Source: Emcibacter sp. (lineage in GTDB: Bacteria > Pseudomonadota > Alphaproteobacteria > Sphingomonadales > Emcibacteraceae). From it: a DNA stretch of 8,573 nt. Shown here in pieces: positions 1 to 7,718 of this stretch; within the stretch, counting starts at the first letter, position 1; every line of letters starts with the position of its first letter. The stretch covers positions 1 to 8,573 of the forward strand of contig JAESPY010000044.1 of NCBI GenBank assembly GCA_016765435.1, given 5' to 3'. The translations under genes were made by a program, and so were the position numbers. The notes beneath the pieces were generated by a model, which did not search any database, had not been told where the DNA came from, and saw nothing but the letters and a program-made list of their open reading frames with translations.

Positions 1-793
1 TGCCCTGTCCATTTATGGCCCCGGCCAGATGACCGAGAAGGGTGCGGGACACGCGGGGATCAAATATGATCGGCACCTTACAGGTTTTAACTTTGCGCGG
101 GCCAAGACGCCGTAGAGTCTTGTCGGCGGCTTCCCGTCCAATGGAGTCTGGATCGCGCAGGTCGGCAAAATGTCGTTTGGAGGAATAGGCATAATCCCGT
201 TCCATGGTGGTGTCGGCCCCGGCAATGACCGAAATGCTCAAGGAGAAATTGCTGGAGCGGTAGCTTTGGGCAAACCCGTTTGAATTGGCGGTGGCAATCA
301 GGCCGTTACTGCTGCTGGCACTGGCCCCTTCGGAATTGGTGATGCCATCGACCCCAAGGGCCACTTCTTCGATGGTTCGGGCAAGGCTTTTCAGCTCATT
401 GGCTGATTTTTTCGTATCATCATAAAGATCAAGCTCTGGAATATCCGAAGCCGTCAGGGCCAGAAGGTCCGGGTCTGCCAGTCCGGCATAAGGATCTTCC
501 GGGGCGTTTTTTGCCATATCAATGGCCCGTTCCACCAATTGATCAAGGACGCCGTTGCTGATATCGCTTGAGGAGACAATGGCCTGCCGCTTACCCATAA
601 AGACCCGCAAGCCCAGATCGGCGCTTTCGGAACGTTCCACATCTTCCAACTTGCCAAGCCGCCATGAGACAGATTCCGACTGGCCGGAATAAATAATCCC
701 GTCACTGGCGTCGGCTCCGGCTTTTTTTGCGGCCCGGATCAGGTAATCCAGCTTGTCCAGATATTGTTCATGTAAGTCTTTTTTATCAGTCAT
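1..793 (-). CDS. pmbA: PmbA/TldE family protein (metalloprotease-related), 3' end beyond window
   Basis: The reading frame opens with ATG at 793 and stays open to the left edge, giving 264 N-terminal residues; family members are usually about 450, so roughly 60% is present. The protein begins [19 protein letters not shown] and contains typical family stretches: [43 protein letters not shown], and near the edge [20 protein letters not shown]. PmbA/TldE proteins are cytoplasmic and pair with TldD; in E. coli the TldD/TldE pair matures the microcin B17 peptide and helps degrade CcdA. The HExxxH metal site belongs to TldD, and I see none here, as expected for the PmbA/TldE side. The start overlaps the end of ubiD by 8 bases (ATGACTGA), so translation is probably coupled to ubiD; a weak GGAAAAG lies 8 bases upstream. 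Family identity is secure; the substrate is unknown. Confidence 0.9.
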   Translation of the reverse strand, partial: MTDKKDLHEQYLDKLDYLIRAAKKAGADASDGIIYSGQSESVSWRLGKLEDVERSESADLGLRVFMGKRQAIVSSSDISNGVLDQLVERAIDMAKNAPEDPYAGLADPDLLALTASDIPELDLYDDTKKSANELKSLARTIEEVALGVDGITNSEGASASSSNGLIATANSNGFAQSYRSSNFSLSISVIAGADTTMERDYAYSSKRHFADLRDPDSIGREAADKTLRRLGPRKVKTCKVPIIFDPRVSRTLLGHLAGAINGQG

Positions 794-2324
794 TTTCTTT
801 GCTTTTCCATATGGGCGTGCCAGAGGTGGGCAGATTGAGTTTTTGCCATTTTTCCGTTACCCGGTCGATAATATCCTGATCCATGGCAATTTCCCGGCCC
901 CATTCCCGGTCGCTCTCGCCAGGAAATTTGTTGGTGGCGTCCAGACCGATCTTACCGCCAAGCCCCGACACGGGGGAGGCAAAGTCCAGATAATCTATCG
1001 GCGTATTTTCCACCAGTGTCGTATCACGTACCGGGTCCATGCGAGTTGACATGGCCCACATGACATCTTTCCAGTCTCGGCAATTGATATCATCATCAAC
1101 CACAATGATGAATTTGGTATACATAAATTGCCGCAGATACGACCACGTGCCCATCATTATCCGTTTGGCATGGCCAGCGTAGCCTTTTTTGATGGAGATT
1201 ACGGCAATTCGGTAAGAGCAGCCTTCCGGCGGCAGCCAGAAATCCACAATCTCCGGGAATTGTTGTTGCAGCAGGGGAATGAAAATCTCGTTCAGCGCTT
1301 CGCCAAGGATTGACGGCTCATCCGGGGGTCTGCCGGTATAGGTCGAGAGATATATAGGGTCCCGGCGCATGGTAATGGCAGAGACGGTAAAGACCGGGAA
1401 TTTCTCCACACTATTGTAATATCCCGTGTGATCGCCGTAGGGGCCTTCGTCCCGGTAATCATCCAGTGATATATGGCCTTCCAGCACTATCTCGGCGGTG
1501 GCGGGGACTTTGAGAGGAATTGTTTTACAGTCAACAAGTTCGGTCTTTCGCCCGCGCATCAGTCCGGCGAACTGATATTCCGACAGGGTATCCGGTACGG
1601 GGGTGACGGCCCCCAATATGGTGGCGGGGTCTGCGCCAAGGACAACGGCGATGGGCAGCGGGTCTGATTTTTTTTGTTTCCAGCGGTGAAAATGCTGTGC
1701 GCCGCCCCGATGTTTCAGCCAACGCATCAAGGTCTGGTTTTTATTCAGCACCTGCATCCGGTATATGCCCAGATTAAAATCATCCTCGCGGGATGTGCTG
1801 GGGCCTTTTGTGACCACAAGGGGCCATGTGATCAGCGGCGCGGGTTCGCCGGGCCAGCATCCCTGAACCGGGAGAAGACCAAGGTCAATATCATCGCCTG
1901 TCAGCACGACCTCATGGACGGGGGCTTTTTTAACGGTTTTGGGCCGGGCATTCATGGCCTGTTTTAAGATAGGCAGCATTTTGATGGCGTCTTTGAAACC
2001 GGATGGCGGTTCAGGTTGACGCAGAAAGGCCATGGTCTCCCCCAGCTCTCGTAAGCCGGAGGGTTCTCGCCCTGCGCCCCATGCCACCCGTTCTACCGTG
2101 CCGAACAGGTTAACCAGAACCGGCATGTCACTTTTTTGGCCATCGGATTTGATGACATTCTCAAACAGAATCGCCGGTCCACCCTCGGCCAGAACGCGGG
2201 TTTGAATCTCGGTCATTTCAAGGTCGGTGCTGACGGGTTCCGTCACCCGGACCAGACGACCTTCTTTTTCCAGATGGGAAATAAAGTCCCGGAGCGAAGT
2301 ATATTTATGCATTTTATCAGCCAT
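786..2324 (-). CDS. ubiD: 4-hydroxy-3-polyprenylbenzoate decarboxylase UbiD
   Basis: This encodes a 512-residue UbiD-family decarboxylase, which removes the carboxyl group of 3-polyprenyl-4-hydroxybenzoate in ubiquinone synthesis using prenylated FMN made by UbiX. Family stretches visible from the chosen start are [15 protein letters not shown] (about residues 10-24), NLGIYRMQ followed by [13 protein letters not shown] (about 184-212), which forms part of the prFMN/metal site, [12 protein letters not shown] (293-304), which carries a catalytic glutamate, and [17 protein letters not shown] (about 327-343). Length matches the family. The open frame extends upstream to a GTG at 2411, but those 29 residues resemble nothing in UbiD, and the family normally begins just before LRDF. 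I therefore chose ATG 2324 ([11 protein letters not shown]); ATG 2312 is possible. No start has a strong ribosome site. pmbA overlaps the 3' end, so the pair is an operon. Function is well supported; substrate specificity is inferred from similarity to E. coli UbiD. Confidence 0.95.
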   Translation of the reverse strand: MADKMHKYTSLRDFISHLEKEGRLVRVTEPVSTDLEMTEIQTRVLAEGGPAILFENVIKSDGQKSDMPVLVNLFGTVERVAWGAGREPSGLRELGETMAFLRQPEPPSGFKDAIKMLPILKQAMNARPKTVKKAPVHEVVLTGDDIDLGLLPVQGCWPGEPAPLITWPLVVTKGPSTSREDDFNLGIYRMQVLNKNQTLMRWLKHRGGAQHFHRWKQKKSDPLPIAVVLGADPATILGAVTPVPDTLSEYQFAGLMRGRKTELVDCKTIPLKVPATAEIVLEGHISLDDYRDEGPYGDHTGYYNSVEKFPVFTVSAITMRRDPIYLSTYTGRPPDEPSILGEALNEIFIPLLQQQFPEIVDFWLPPEGCSYRIAVISIKKGYAGHAKRIMMGTWSYLRQFMYTKFIIVVDDDINCRDWKDVMWAMSTRMDPVRDTTLVENTPIDYLDFASPVSGLGGKIGLDATNKFPGESDREWGREIAMDQDIIDRVTEKWQKLNLPTSGTPIWKSKEND

Positions 2325-2467
2325 AGAATTCTTATAAGTGATTGTAGGCAAGAGAAAAAGATATTTTCTGCATGAGGTCATATTATTAATGATGCTAATG
2401 ACATAGATCACTGGCCGTATGGCATAGGCTAATAAATAAAGTGATGGTTACAAAATATTAAGAATTG

Positions 2468-2506
2468 GAGGTATATAAGCATATTATAAGTTTGCTAATA
2501 TACCTC
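2468..2506. repeat. Imperfect inverted repeat in divergent ubiD/MCP intergenic region
   Basis: The arms GAGGTATATAAGCA (2468-2481) and TGCTAATATACCTC (2493-2506) are inverted copies with one mismatch, separated by 11 AT-rich bases. The repeat lies about 70 bases before the chemoreceptor start and about 145 bases before the ubiD start. It could be an operator for a dimeric regulator or an RNA hairpin. The TATTTT after the right arm is too short and broken for a confident terminator. Function unknown. The rest of 2325-2578 is AT-rich and shows no gene. Confidence 0.5.
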
Positions 2507-2565
2507 TATTTTGGTGTGTTGCCGGGGAGTGGAGCTGACGTAAAGGGATAATTTTTTTATAATGC

Positions 2566-2570
2566 AGGGA
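2566..2570 (+). promoter_or_regulatory. Ribosome binding site of the chemoreceptor gene
   Basis: AGGGA lies 8 bases before ATG 2579. This supports that start, which also places a positively charged cytoplasmic tip and the first membrane segment at the very N terminus, as expected for a chemoreceptor. Confidence 0.7.
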
Positions 2571-2578
2571 CTTGCAGC

Positions 2579-4816
2579 ATGGGATATCTAAATAATTTAA
2601 AAATTGCGGTAAAATTACCGGCATTCATCGTAACATTTCTAATAATTGCCTGTTGTGCCGTGGGTGTGACGGCATATATGGATGCCAAGGGTACGGTATT
2701 TTCGGAGGTTGAAAGCAAGTTAACAGCTATTCTCTCCGCAAGGAAATCTGAATTGGGTGGTTATATAGCCTCCATTGAAGAAGATCTGTTGATCACAGCG
2801 GACAGTCCGGCCACTCTGGCGGCGTTAAAGGCCTTTGAAAATGGATGGCGCAATGTTGGGGATAACCCGACGGCGAGACTTCAGCGGTTATATATTTCCG
2901 ATAATCCCCAGGCGTTAGGTCAGAAAGACAAATATATTGACGCAGGTGATGGGTCCGATTATTCCACAGCTCATGTGAAATTTCATCCTTGGTTCCACCA
3001 GTTGCAGCAGAAGCGCGGATATTATGATGTTTTCCTTTTCGATACGGCAGGCAATCTTGTTTATTCGGTTTTTAAAGAAAATGACTATGCTACGAATATG
3101 AATGTGGGTGAATGGCGTGATACGGATTTGGCTCATGTTTTCAAGGATGCGGTACAGTCCGTTGTTAAAGGAACCGTTTCTTTTTATGATTTCAAACCCT
3201 ATACTCCCAGTGCTGATGCGCCCGCTAGTTTTATGGCGACACCGATCATGGGTGAAAATGGGATGGTTGCCGGGGTTCTGGCTTTTCAGATGCCCATTGG
3301 CAAAATCAACGCGATCATGCAGAAAAATGATGGCATGGGCGAAAGTGGTGAAACCTATCTTGTGGGACAGGATCACCTCATGCGGTCAGATTCGCGTTTC
3401 TCTAATGAGCCAACTATTCTGAAAACCAAAATTACCGGGGCGACCACCGATGCGGCCCTTAAGGGAGAAAGTGGTATTGAGACCATTCAGGATTATCGGG
3501 ATATTTCAGTGGTATCGGCTTATACGGGTTTTAATATTCATGGCAGTAAATGGGCAATCATCGCGGAAATTGATACGGATGAGGTTCATCAGTCTATCGA
3601 TAGCATGCGCAATGATATGCTTCTGGTCGTGTTTGTTATTCTGGCTGTTCTATCTGTCATTGCATTGCTCTTCACCAAAACACTGGTGCGGCCTATTAGC
3701 GATATGGTTGATAGTATGAATGCGTTGGCATCGGGAAATAATGAAATTGTTATCCCCCATGCGGACCGGGGCGATGAGATCGGTGTCATGGCGGAAGCCG
3801 TGGAAGGATTCAAGCAGGGAGCCCTTGAGCGTATTCGTCTTGAGCAGGAAACAAAAGAGGCGGAACAAACGCAATTGAAACGGGATGAGACGGAGAGAGA
3901 AGCCGCTATTGCCCGTGAACAGGTGGATACTGACCGGGAGGCGGCGGCCATTGCCGAACGGGAGAGCCGCGCCACTCGGATTAATGACCTTATTACAGTT
4001 TTCGAACAGAAGGTCACAGAAATGATGGACGTCATGGCGGCATCCTCGACAGAAATGAGCGCGACCGCCAAACAGTTGGTGGCAACCTCATCGGATACCA
4101 AGGAGCGGTCGTCTATTGTTGCCGGGGCTTCTGATGAAACGGCCAGTAACGTCAATATGGTGGCCTCTGCTGCCGAGGAATTGACAAGCTCCGTTCAGGA
4201 AATCAGCCGACAAGTGACAAAAGCCAGTGATATCTCACAAGAGGCGGTCGAAGAAGCCAAACAGAGCGAAGCAGCAATTACCGCATTGGCGGAGGCCGCT
4301 GAAAAAATCAATGATGTCATTGAGATTATTAGCGACATTGCCGAACAGACCAATCTTCTGGCCCTTAATGCGACGATTGAATCTGCGCGCGCCGGGGAAG
4401 CTGGTAAAGGCTTTGCGGTTGTGGCGACAGAGGTTAAGGCCCTTGCCGGTCAGACCAGTAATGCTACAGAGGAAATTGCCAGCCAGATTAAGGATATGCA
4501 GGATCTGACTCAAAAGGCGGTGAGTAGTATTCAGACGATTGTAGCAGTCAACAACAAGTCCAATGAAACCACCACCAGCATTCAGGCTGCGGTTGAGGAG
4601 CAGAGTGCGGCGACCAATGAGATTTCCCAGAATATCCAACAGGTGGCGACCGGAACCAGTGAGGTGTCCAGCAATATTAGCCGTGTGGCTGCCGGGGCAG
4701 ACGAAACCGGTGCTGCTGGTGAGCAGGTGCTAACTGTGGCCGATGAACTGGGCAGAATTTCCGAAAATCTGAAAAAGGATATTGAACAATTCCTGTCGGA
4801 TGTCCGGGCTGCTTAA
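2579..4816 (+). CDS. Methyl-accepting chemotaxis protein with periplasmic Cache-type sensor domain
   Basis: This is a 745-residue transmembrane chemoreceptor that would pass ligand signals to CheA/CheW and the flagellar motor. Membrane segment 1 is at about residues 14-33 and segment 2 at about 346-365. The roughly 310 residues between them look like a double-Cache sensor: [18 protein letters not shown] (148-165) and [20 protein letters not shown] (254-273) are typical Cache stretches. A HAMP domain follows (about 366-420, starting [12 protein letters not shown]), then a charged coiled coil rich in Glu, Arg and Ala (about 407-470), then the methyl-accepting signalling domain (about 480-745). 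The conserved hairpin tip lies at about 582-625 and includes [20 protein letters not shown]. The protein ends FLSDVRAA with no CheR-tethering pentapeptide. No che or fla gene is adjacent, so it is an orphan receptor. A terminator follows, making it a single-gene unit. The ligand cannot be predicted. Confidence 0.96.
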   Translation: MGYLNNLKIAVKLPAFIVTFLIIACCAVGVTAYMDAKGTVFSEVESKLTAILSARKSELGGYIASIEEDLLITADSPATLAALKAFENGWRNVGDNPTARLQRLYISDNPQALGQKDKYIDAGDGSDYSTAHVKFHPWFHQLQQKRGYYDVFLFDTAGNLVYSVFKENDYATNMNVGEWRDTDLAHVFKDAVQSVVKGTVSFYDFKPYTPSADAPASFMATPIMGENGMVAGVLAFQMPIGKINAIMQKNDGMGESGETYLVGQDHLMRSDSRFSNEPTILKTKITGATTDAALKGESGIETIQDYRDISVVSAYTGFNIHGSKWAIIAEIDTDEVHQSIDSMRNDMLLVVFVILAVLSVIALLFTKTLVRPISDMVDSMNALASGNNEIVIPHADRGDEIGVMAEAVEGFKQGALERIRLEQETKEAEQTQLKRDETEREAAIAREQVDTDREAAAIAERESRATRINDLITVFEQKVTEMMDVMAASSTEMSATAKQLVATSSDTKERSSIVAGASDETASNVNMVASAAEELTSSVQEISRQVTKASDISQEAVEEAKQSEAAITALAEAAEKINDVIEIISDIAEQTNLLALNATIESARAGEAGKGFAVVATEVKALAGQTSNATEEIASQIKDMQDLTQKAVSSIQTIVAVNNKSNETTTSIQAAVEEQSAATNEISQNIQQVATGTSEVSSNISRVAAGADETGAAGEQVLTVADELGRISENLKKDIEQFLSDVRAA

Positions 4817-4838
4817 GTAGTCTTATTTGTGATAATAA

Positions 4839-4875
4839 AGCTGCCGTATCTTTATGATACGGCAGCTATTTTTTT
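4839..4875 (+). terminator. Rho-independent terminator of the chemoreceptor gene
   Basis: AGCTGCCGTATC (4839-4850) and GATACGGCAGCT (4856-4867) form a perfect 12-bp stem with a 5-base loop, followed by an A and a run of seven T. It starts 22 bases after the chemoreceptor stop. It lies between convergent genes, and the T run touches the ppa stop codon at 4874-4876. On the minus strand the hairpin is followed by TTATTATC, a poor T run, so it may work only weakly for ppa. Confidence 0.93.
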
Positions 4876-5422
4876 AACTTTTTTCTTTGGAGGCCTTCTT
4901 TTCCCGTTCAAGGCCTTCGAGGATTTTTTGCTTTGCGACTTCCGGGCCTGCCCATCCGCTGATCTTGACCCATTTTCCATCTTCTAAATCTTTGTAATGC
5001 TCAAAGAAATGCTCGATCTGCAACAGCAGAATTTCGGGCAAATCGGTATAGGTCATGACTTTTTTATAGGTGGGATCGGTCTTTAGATCAGGCACCGCGA
5101 GAATTTTTTCATCGCCGCCCGCTTCGTCTTCCATCAGCAGAACCCCAATTGGCCGCACGCGGATAACACAGCCGGGCACTAGAGGTTCGCCGACAACGAC
5201 CATCACATCACAGGGATCACCATCATCAGACAGCGTATGGGGCATATAACCTTAGTTTGTGGGGTAGCGCATGGGAGTATGCAGAATCCGGTCAACTATA
5301 ATGGCACCACTGGGTTTATGCATTTCATATTTGACGGCGGCACCCCCGGCGGGGACTTCGATTATGACGTTGATTTCTTCCGGTGGATTAAGACCGGCAC
5401 TGATTTTATCGACTAAGGGCAT
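4874..5422 (-). pseudogene. ppa: Family I soluble inorganic pyrophosphatase gene with in-frame TAA at codon 57
   Basis: Read from ATG 5422, this is a 183-codon gene (family length about 175-180 residues) for the cytoplasmic Mg2+-dependent enzyme that splits pyrophosphate into two phosphates. A GAGG ribosome site at 5431-5434 lies 8 bases before ATG. Codons 1-56 run from [16 protein letters not shown] to MRYPTN; codon 57 is TAA (5254-5252); then [16 protein letters not shown] continues in the same frame with no indel. With a constant offset of 2 from E. coli numbering, Glu22, Lys31, Glu33, Arg45, Tyr53, Asp67, Asp69, Asp72, Asp99, Asp104, Lys106, Tyr143 and Lys144 match the known active-site residues, and the stop falls on the Tyr55 equivalent. 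A 123-residue product from ATG 5245 would lack the first half of the active site and should be inactive alone. A sequencing error is the main alternative to a true nonsense mutation. Neighbouring genes end in TAA, TAG and TGA, so recoding is unlikely. Confidence 0.9.
5250..5253 (-). promoter_or_regulatory. Possible internal ribosome site at the ppa stop codon
   Basis: AAGG on the minus strand lies 4 bases before the in-frame ATG at 5245 and includes the last two bases of the TAA stop. A ribosome ending at codon 57 could in principle restart at codon 60. The spacing is short and the motif weak, so this is only a possibility. Confidence 0.3.
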
Positions 5423-5459
5423 TTATGTAACCTCGTTTAACTTAATCCAATATTCTTCG

Positions 5460-5487
5460 TTGCGGTGCAATATAGTTATAATATTAT
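5460..5487 (+). promoter_or_regulatory. Candidate promoter of hppA overlapping the ppa promoter
   Basis: TTGCGG (5460-5465) and TATTAT (5482-5487) are 16 bases apart on the plus strand and physically overlap the candidate ppa promoter. They would give an hppA leader of about 145 bases. The region is AT-rich and holds the palindrome ATAATATTAT (5478-5487), so chance matches are likely. The remainder of 5423-5637 shows no gene and no riboswitch that I recognise. Confidence 0.25.
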
Positions 5488-5496
5488 ATTTGTCAG
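5469..5496 (-). promoter_or_regulatory. Candidate sigma-70-type promoter of ppa
   Basis: On the minus strand CTGACA (5496-5491) and TATATT (5474-5469) are 16 bases apart. Transcription would start near 5462, about 40 bases before ATG 5422, leaving room for the GAGG ribosome site. Match quality is fair; no experimental support. Confidence 0.45.
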
Positions 5497-5637
5497 TATG
5501 AATCTTGCTATCATTGGTCTTATGTTTTAACGTTCCGGTAATTTTTGAATAATAAAGGCGCCGATACAAGGCCCGGAGAATAATTCAGTAAGGGAAGTTT
5601 ATATTAATTTGTTAATTGCATAGTCGAGGGAAAAATT

Positions 5638-7620
5638 ATGATGGATTTAATGTTGTATCCGCCTATTTTCGGGGTGGTTGGATTATTTATAGCGTTTATT
5701 TTATATCGGGTTGTGGTGAGTTATCCAGAGGGTGATGGTAAAGTAAAAAAAATTGGCGAACAAATTCATGCCGGGGCCATGGTCTTCATGAATCGCGAAT
5801 ATAAAATGTTATTTCTGTTTAATATTGTGATTATTATTCCGCTTTATTATTTTCTTCATTTGGAAACAGCAATCGCCTTTGCAGCAGGTACCGTGGCATC
5901 GGGTGTTGCCGGTTATCTGGGTAAGTTTGCGGCGACCAAAGCCAACGTAAGAACCACGACGGCGGCACATAATGAGGGGGCCTCTACGGCTCTGATGGTG
6001 GCTTTTTATGGTGGCTCTGTTATGGGGCTTTGCGTGGCGTCCCTTGGTCTTTTGGGGCTTGGATTGTTATATTATTTTTATGGCGCGGAACATGCCGAAG
6101 CCATTCACGGTTTTGGTATGGGCGCGTCAACTGTGGCGCTTTTTTCCCGCGTTGGTGGGGGAATTTTCACGAAATCGGCTGATATTGGCGCGGACCTTGT
6201 GGGTAAACTGGAAGCGGGAATCCCCGAAGATGACCCGCGTAATCCTGGCGTGATTGCCGATAATGTGGGCGACAATGTGGGCGATGTGGCCGGAATGGGT
6301 TCAGATATTTTTGAATCATATTGTGGGGCTATGATTGCGACTATTGCGCTTGCTGCAACCTTGAATGTTGCCAATCAGGCTGATTTGATGTCGTTGCCTT
6401 TGATGCTGGCTTCTGTGGGGTTGGTCTGTTCTGTTCTGGGTATTTTGATGGTAAAGATGATGTCAAGCGGTTCGCCGGAAAAAGCCCTGCGAACCGGAAC
6501 CATTGGTTCGGCAGTTCTCTTCATCATTGCCGCTTATTTCTTGATTGACCATTTTGGCATTGATATTCAAAAATGGTATGCAATTATTTGTGGGGCGATA
6601 GGCGGTGTCATCATCGGCTTGATTACGGAATATTACACCGCTGGCCCTCCTGTGAAACGTATTGCTGCCTCTGCTGAAACCGGAACAGCAACGGTGATGA
6701 TAACCGGACTTGCCATTGGCATGCAGTCGGTTGTGGGGCCGGTATTGACCATTTGTGTCATTATCTTCCTGTCAACTACCTTCGCCGGTTTATATGGTGT
6801 TGGTCTTGCGGCTATAGCTATGTTGGCAACGGTGGGGATCACGATGGCAATTGATGCGTATGGTCCGGTGGCGGATAATGCCGGTGGCATCGCGGAAATG
6901 GCGGGGCTTGGCAAAGAAACCCGTGAAATTACTGACAGCCTTGATGAGTTGGGCAATACCACGGCGGCGATTGGCAAAGGTTTTGCCATTGGTGCGGCGG
7001 CTTTGGCGGCTTTGTCTATCATTGCGGCTTATGTGGCCACCGTTTCCGAAAACATTCCGGGGTTCAGTCTGGAATTGAATGATCCAAACGTATTGGTCGG
7101 ATTGTTCATTGGGGGTATGTTACCCTTCCTGATTGCCTCGATCACCATGACGGCGGTGGGCGATGCCGCCATGGAGATGATTGTGGAAATTCGCCGTCAG
7201 TTTAGGGAAATTCCCGGACTTTTGGAAGGAACCGCCGAGCCGGATACGGAAAAATGTATTGATATTGCGACGACAGCGGCGCTGAAGAAGATGATCTTGC
7301 CGGGTGCCATTGCCATTGCGGCGCCTGTGATCGTTGGCGTTGGTCTTGGTGCGCAGAGCCTTGGCGGTATGTTGGGCGGGGCGTTGTTGGGCTGTGTGTT
7401 GATGGCCTTGATGATGGCTAATGCCGGGGGCGCTTGGGATAATGCCAAGAAATATATCGAAAAAGGCAATCATGGGGGCAAGGGGTCTGATGCCCATGCC
7501 GCCGCAGTTGTTGGCGATACGGTTGGCGATCCCTTCAAAGATACATCAGGACCGAGCATGAATATCCTGATCAATGTTATGGCTTTGGTATCTCTGGTGA
7601 TTGCACCACTGTTGAGCTAG
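5638..7620 (+). CDS. hppA: Membrane-bound ion-translocating pyrophosphatase
   Basis: This 660-residue integral membrane enzyme hydrolyses pyrophosphate on the cytoplasmic side and pumps H+ or Na+ out. Length and hydrophobicity (about 16 membrane segments expected for the family) are normal. Active-site blocks are complete: [12 protein letters not shown] (192-203), [16 protein letters not shown] (208-223), [16 protein letters not shown] (406-421), DNAKKYIE (601-608) and [17 protein letters not shown] (626-642). [10 protein letters not shown] (439-448) has Ala443 and Gly446, the combination known from K+-dependent enzymes; K+-independent ones carry Lys and Thr there. Asp223 and Glu226 are three apart, the spacing of the Asp243/Glu246 pair of the Thermotoga Na+ pump, unlike plant H+ pumps, where the glutamate lies four residues later. 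Na+ transport is therefore possible but not proven. GAGGG at 5626-5630 lies 7 bases before ATG 5638. It is divergent from ppa and has its own terminator. Confidence 0.97.
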   Translation: MMDLMLYPPIFGVVGLFIAFILYRVVVSYPEGDGKVKKIGEQIHAGAMVFMNREYKMLFLFNIVIIIPLYYFLHLETAIAFAAGTVASGVAGYLGKFAATKANVRTTTAAHNEGASTALMVAFYGGSVMGLCVASLGLLGLGLLYYFYGAEHAEAIHGFGMGASTVALFSRVGGGIFTKSADIGADLVGKLEAGIPEDDPRNPGVIADNVGDNVGDVAGMGSDIFESYCGAMIATIALAATLNVANQADLMSLPLMLASVGLVCSVLGILMVKMMSSGSPEKALRTGTIGSAVLFIIAAYFLIDHFGIDIQKWYAIICGAIGGVIIGLITEYYTAGPPVKRIAASAETGTATVMITGLAIGMQSVVGPVLTICVIIFLSTTFAGLYGVGLAAIAMLATVGITMAIDAYGPVADNAGGIAEMAGLGKETREITDSLDELGNTTAAIGKGFAIGAAALAALSIIAAYVATVSENIPGFSLELNDPNVLVGLFIGGMLPFLIASITMTAVGDAAMEMIVEIRRQFREIPGLLEGTAEPDTEKCIDIATTAALKKMILPGAIAIAAPVIVGVGLGAQSLGGMLGGALLGCVLMALMMANAGGAWDNAKKYIEKGNHGGKGSDAHAAAVVGDTVGDPFKDTSGPSMNILINVMALVSLVIAPLLS

Positions 7621-7640
7621 TCAAAAATAACATTTCGAAT

Positions 7641-7674
7641 AGAGAAGGGCTCTTCATTGAAGGGCCCTTTTTTT
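7641..7674 (+). terminator. Rho-independent terminator of hppA
   Basis: AAGGGCTCTTC (7645-7655) pairs with GAAGGGCCCTT (7659-7669) as an 11-bp stem with one G-U pair and a 3-base loop, running directly into a T run ending at 7674. It starts about 25 bases after the hppA TAG. It separates hppA from the convergent ubiA; the minus-strand side lacks an immediate T run. Confidence 0.92.
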
Positions 7675-7718
7675 GTCTATGGTATTTTGTTTGCGGTATT
7701 TTATGTTAGGTCGTTTAT

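Noticed and set aside
2325..2411. Extended ubiD N terminus from GTG 2411
   Set aside because: The extra 29 residues do not resemble UbiD, and family proteins start just before the LRDF motif.
2535..2563. Promoter CTGACG-N17-TATAAT just before the chemoreceptor gene
   Set aside because: The match is good, but transcription would begin near 2570, at the end of the AGGGA ribosome site, giving a nearly leaderless message; probably chance in AT-rich DNA.
3589..4155. 188-residue open frame antisense to the chemoreceptor
   Set aside because: It is a low-complexity Ser/Ala/Ile-rich mirror of the real gene's codon use, with no family resemblance; the same holds for the antisense frames inside hppA and ubiD.
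5252..5254. TAA decoded as tyrosine (altered genetic code)
   Set aside because: The chemoreceptor, ubiA and ppa itself end in TAA at the expected protein ends, and no other gene here has an internal TAA.
5423..5637. Fluoride riboswitch before the membrane pyrophosphatase gene
   Set aside because: Fluoride inhibits pyrophosphatases, so this was worth checking, but the GGNGATGG-type core is absent; only a GGCGCC palindrome and a GCCCGG stretch are present.
6259..6290. Tandem repeat encoding DNVGDNVGD in hppA
   Set aside because: This is the conserved pyrophosphate/Mg2+-binding motif of the family, not a new repeat.
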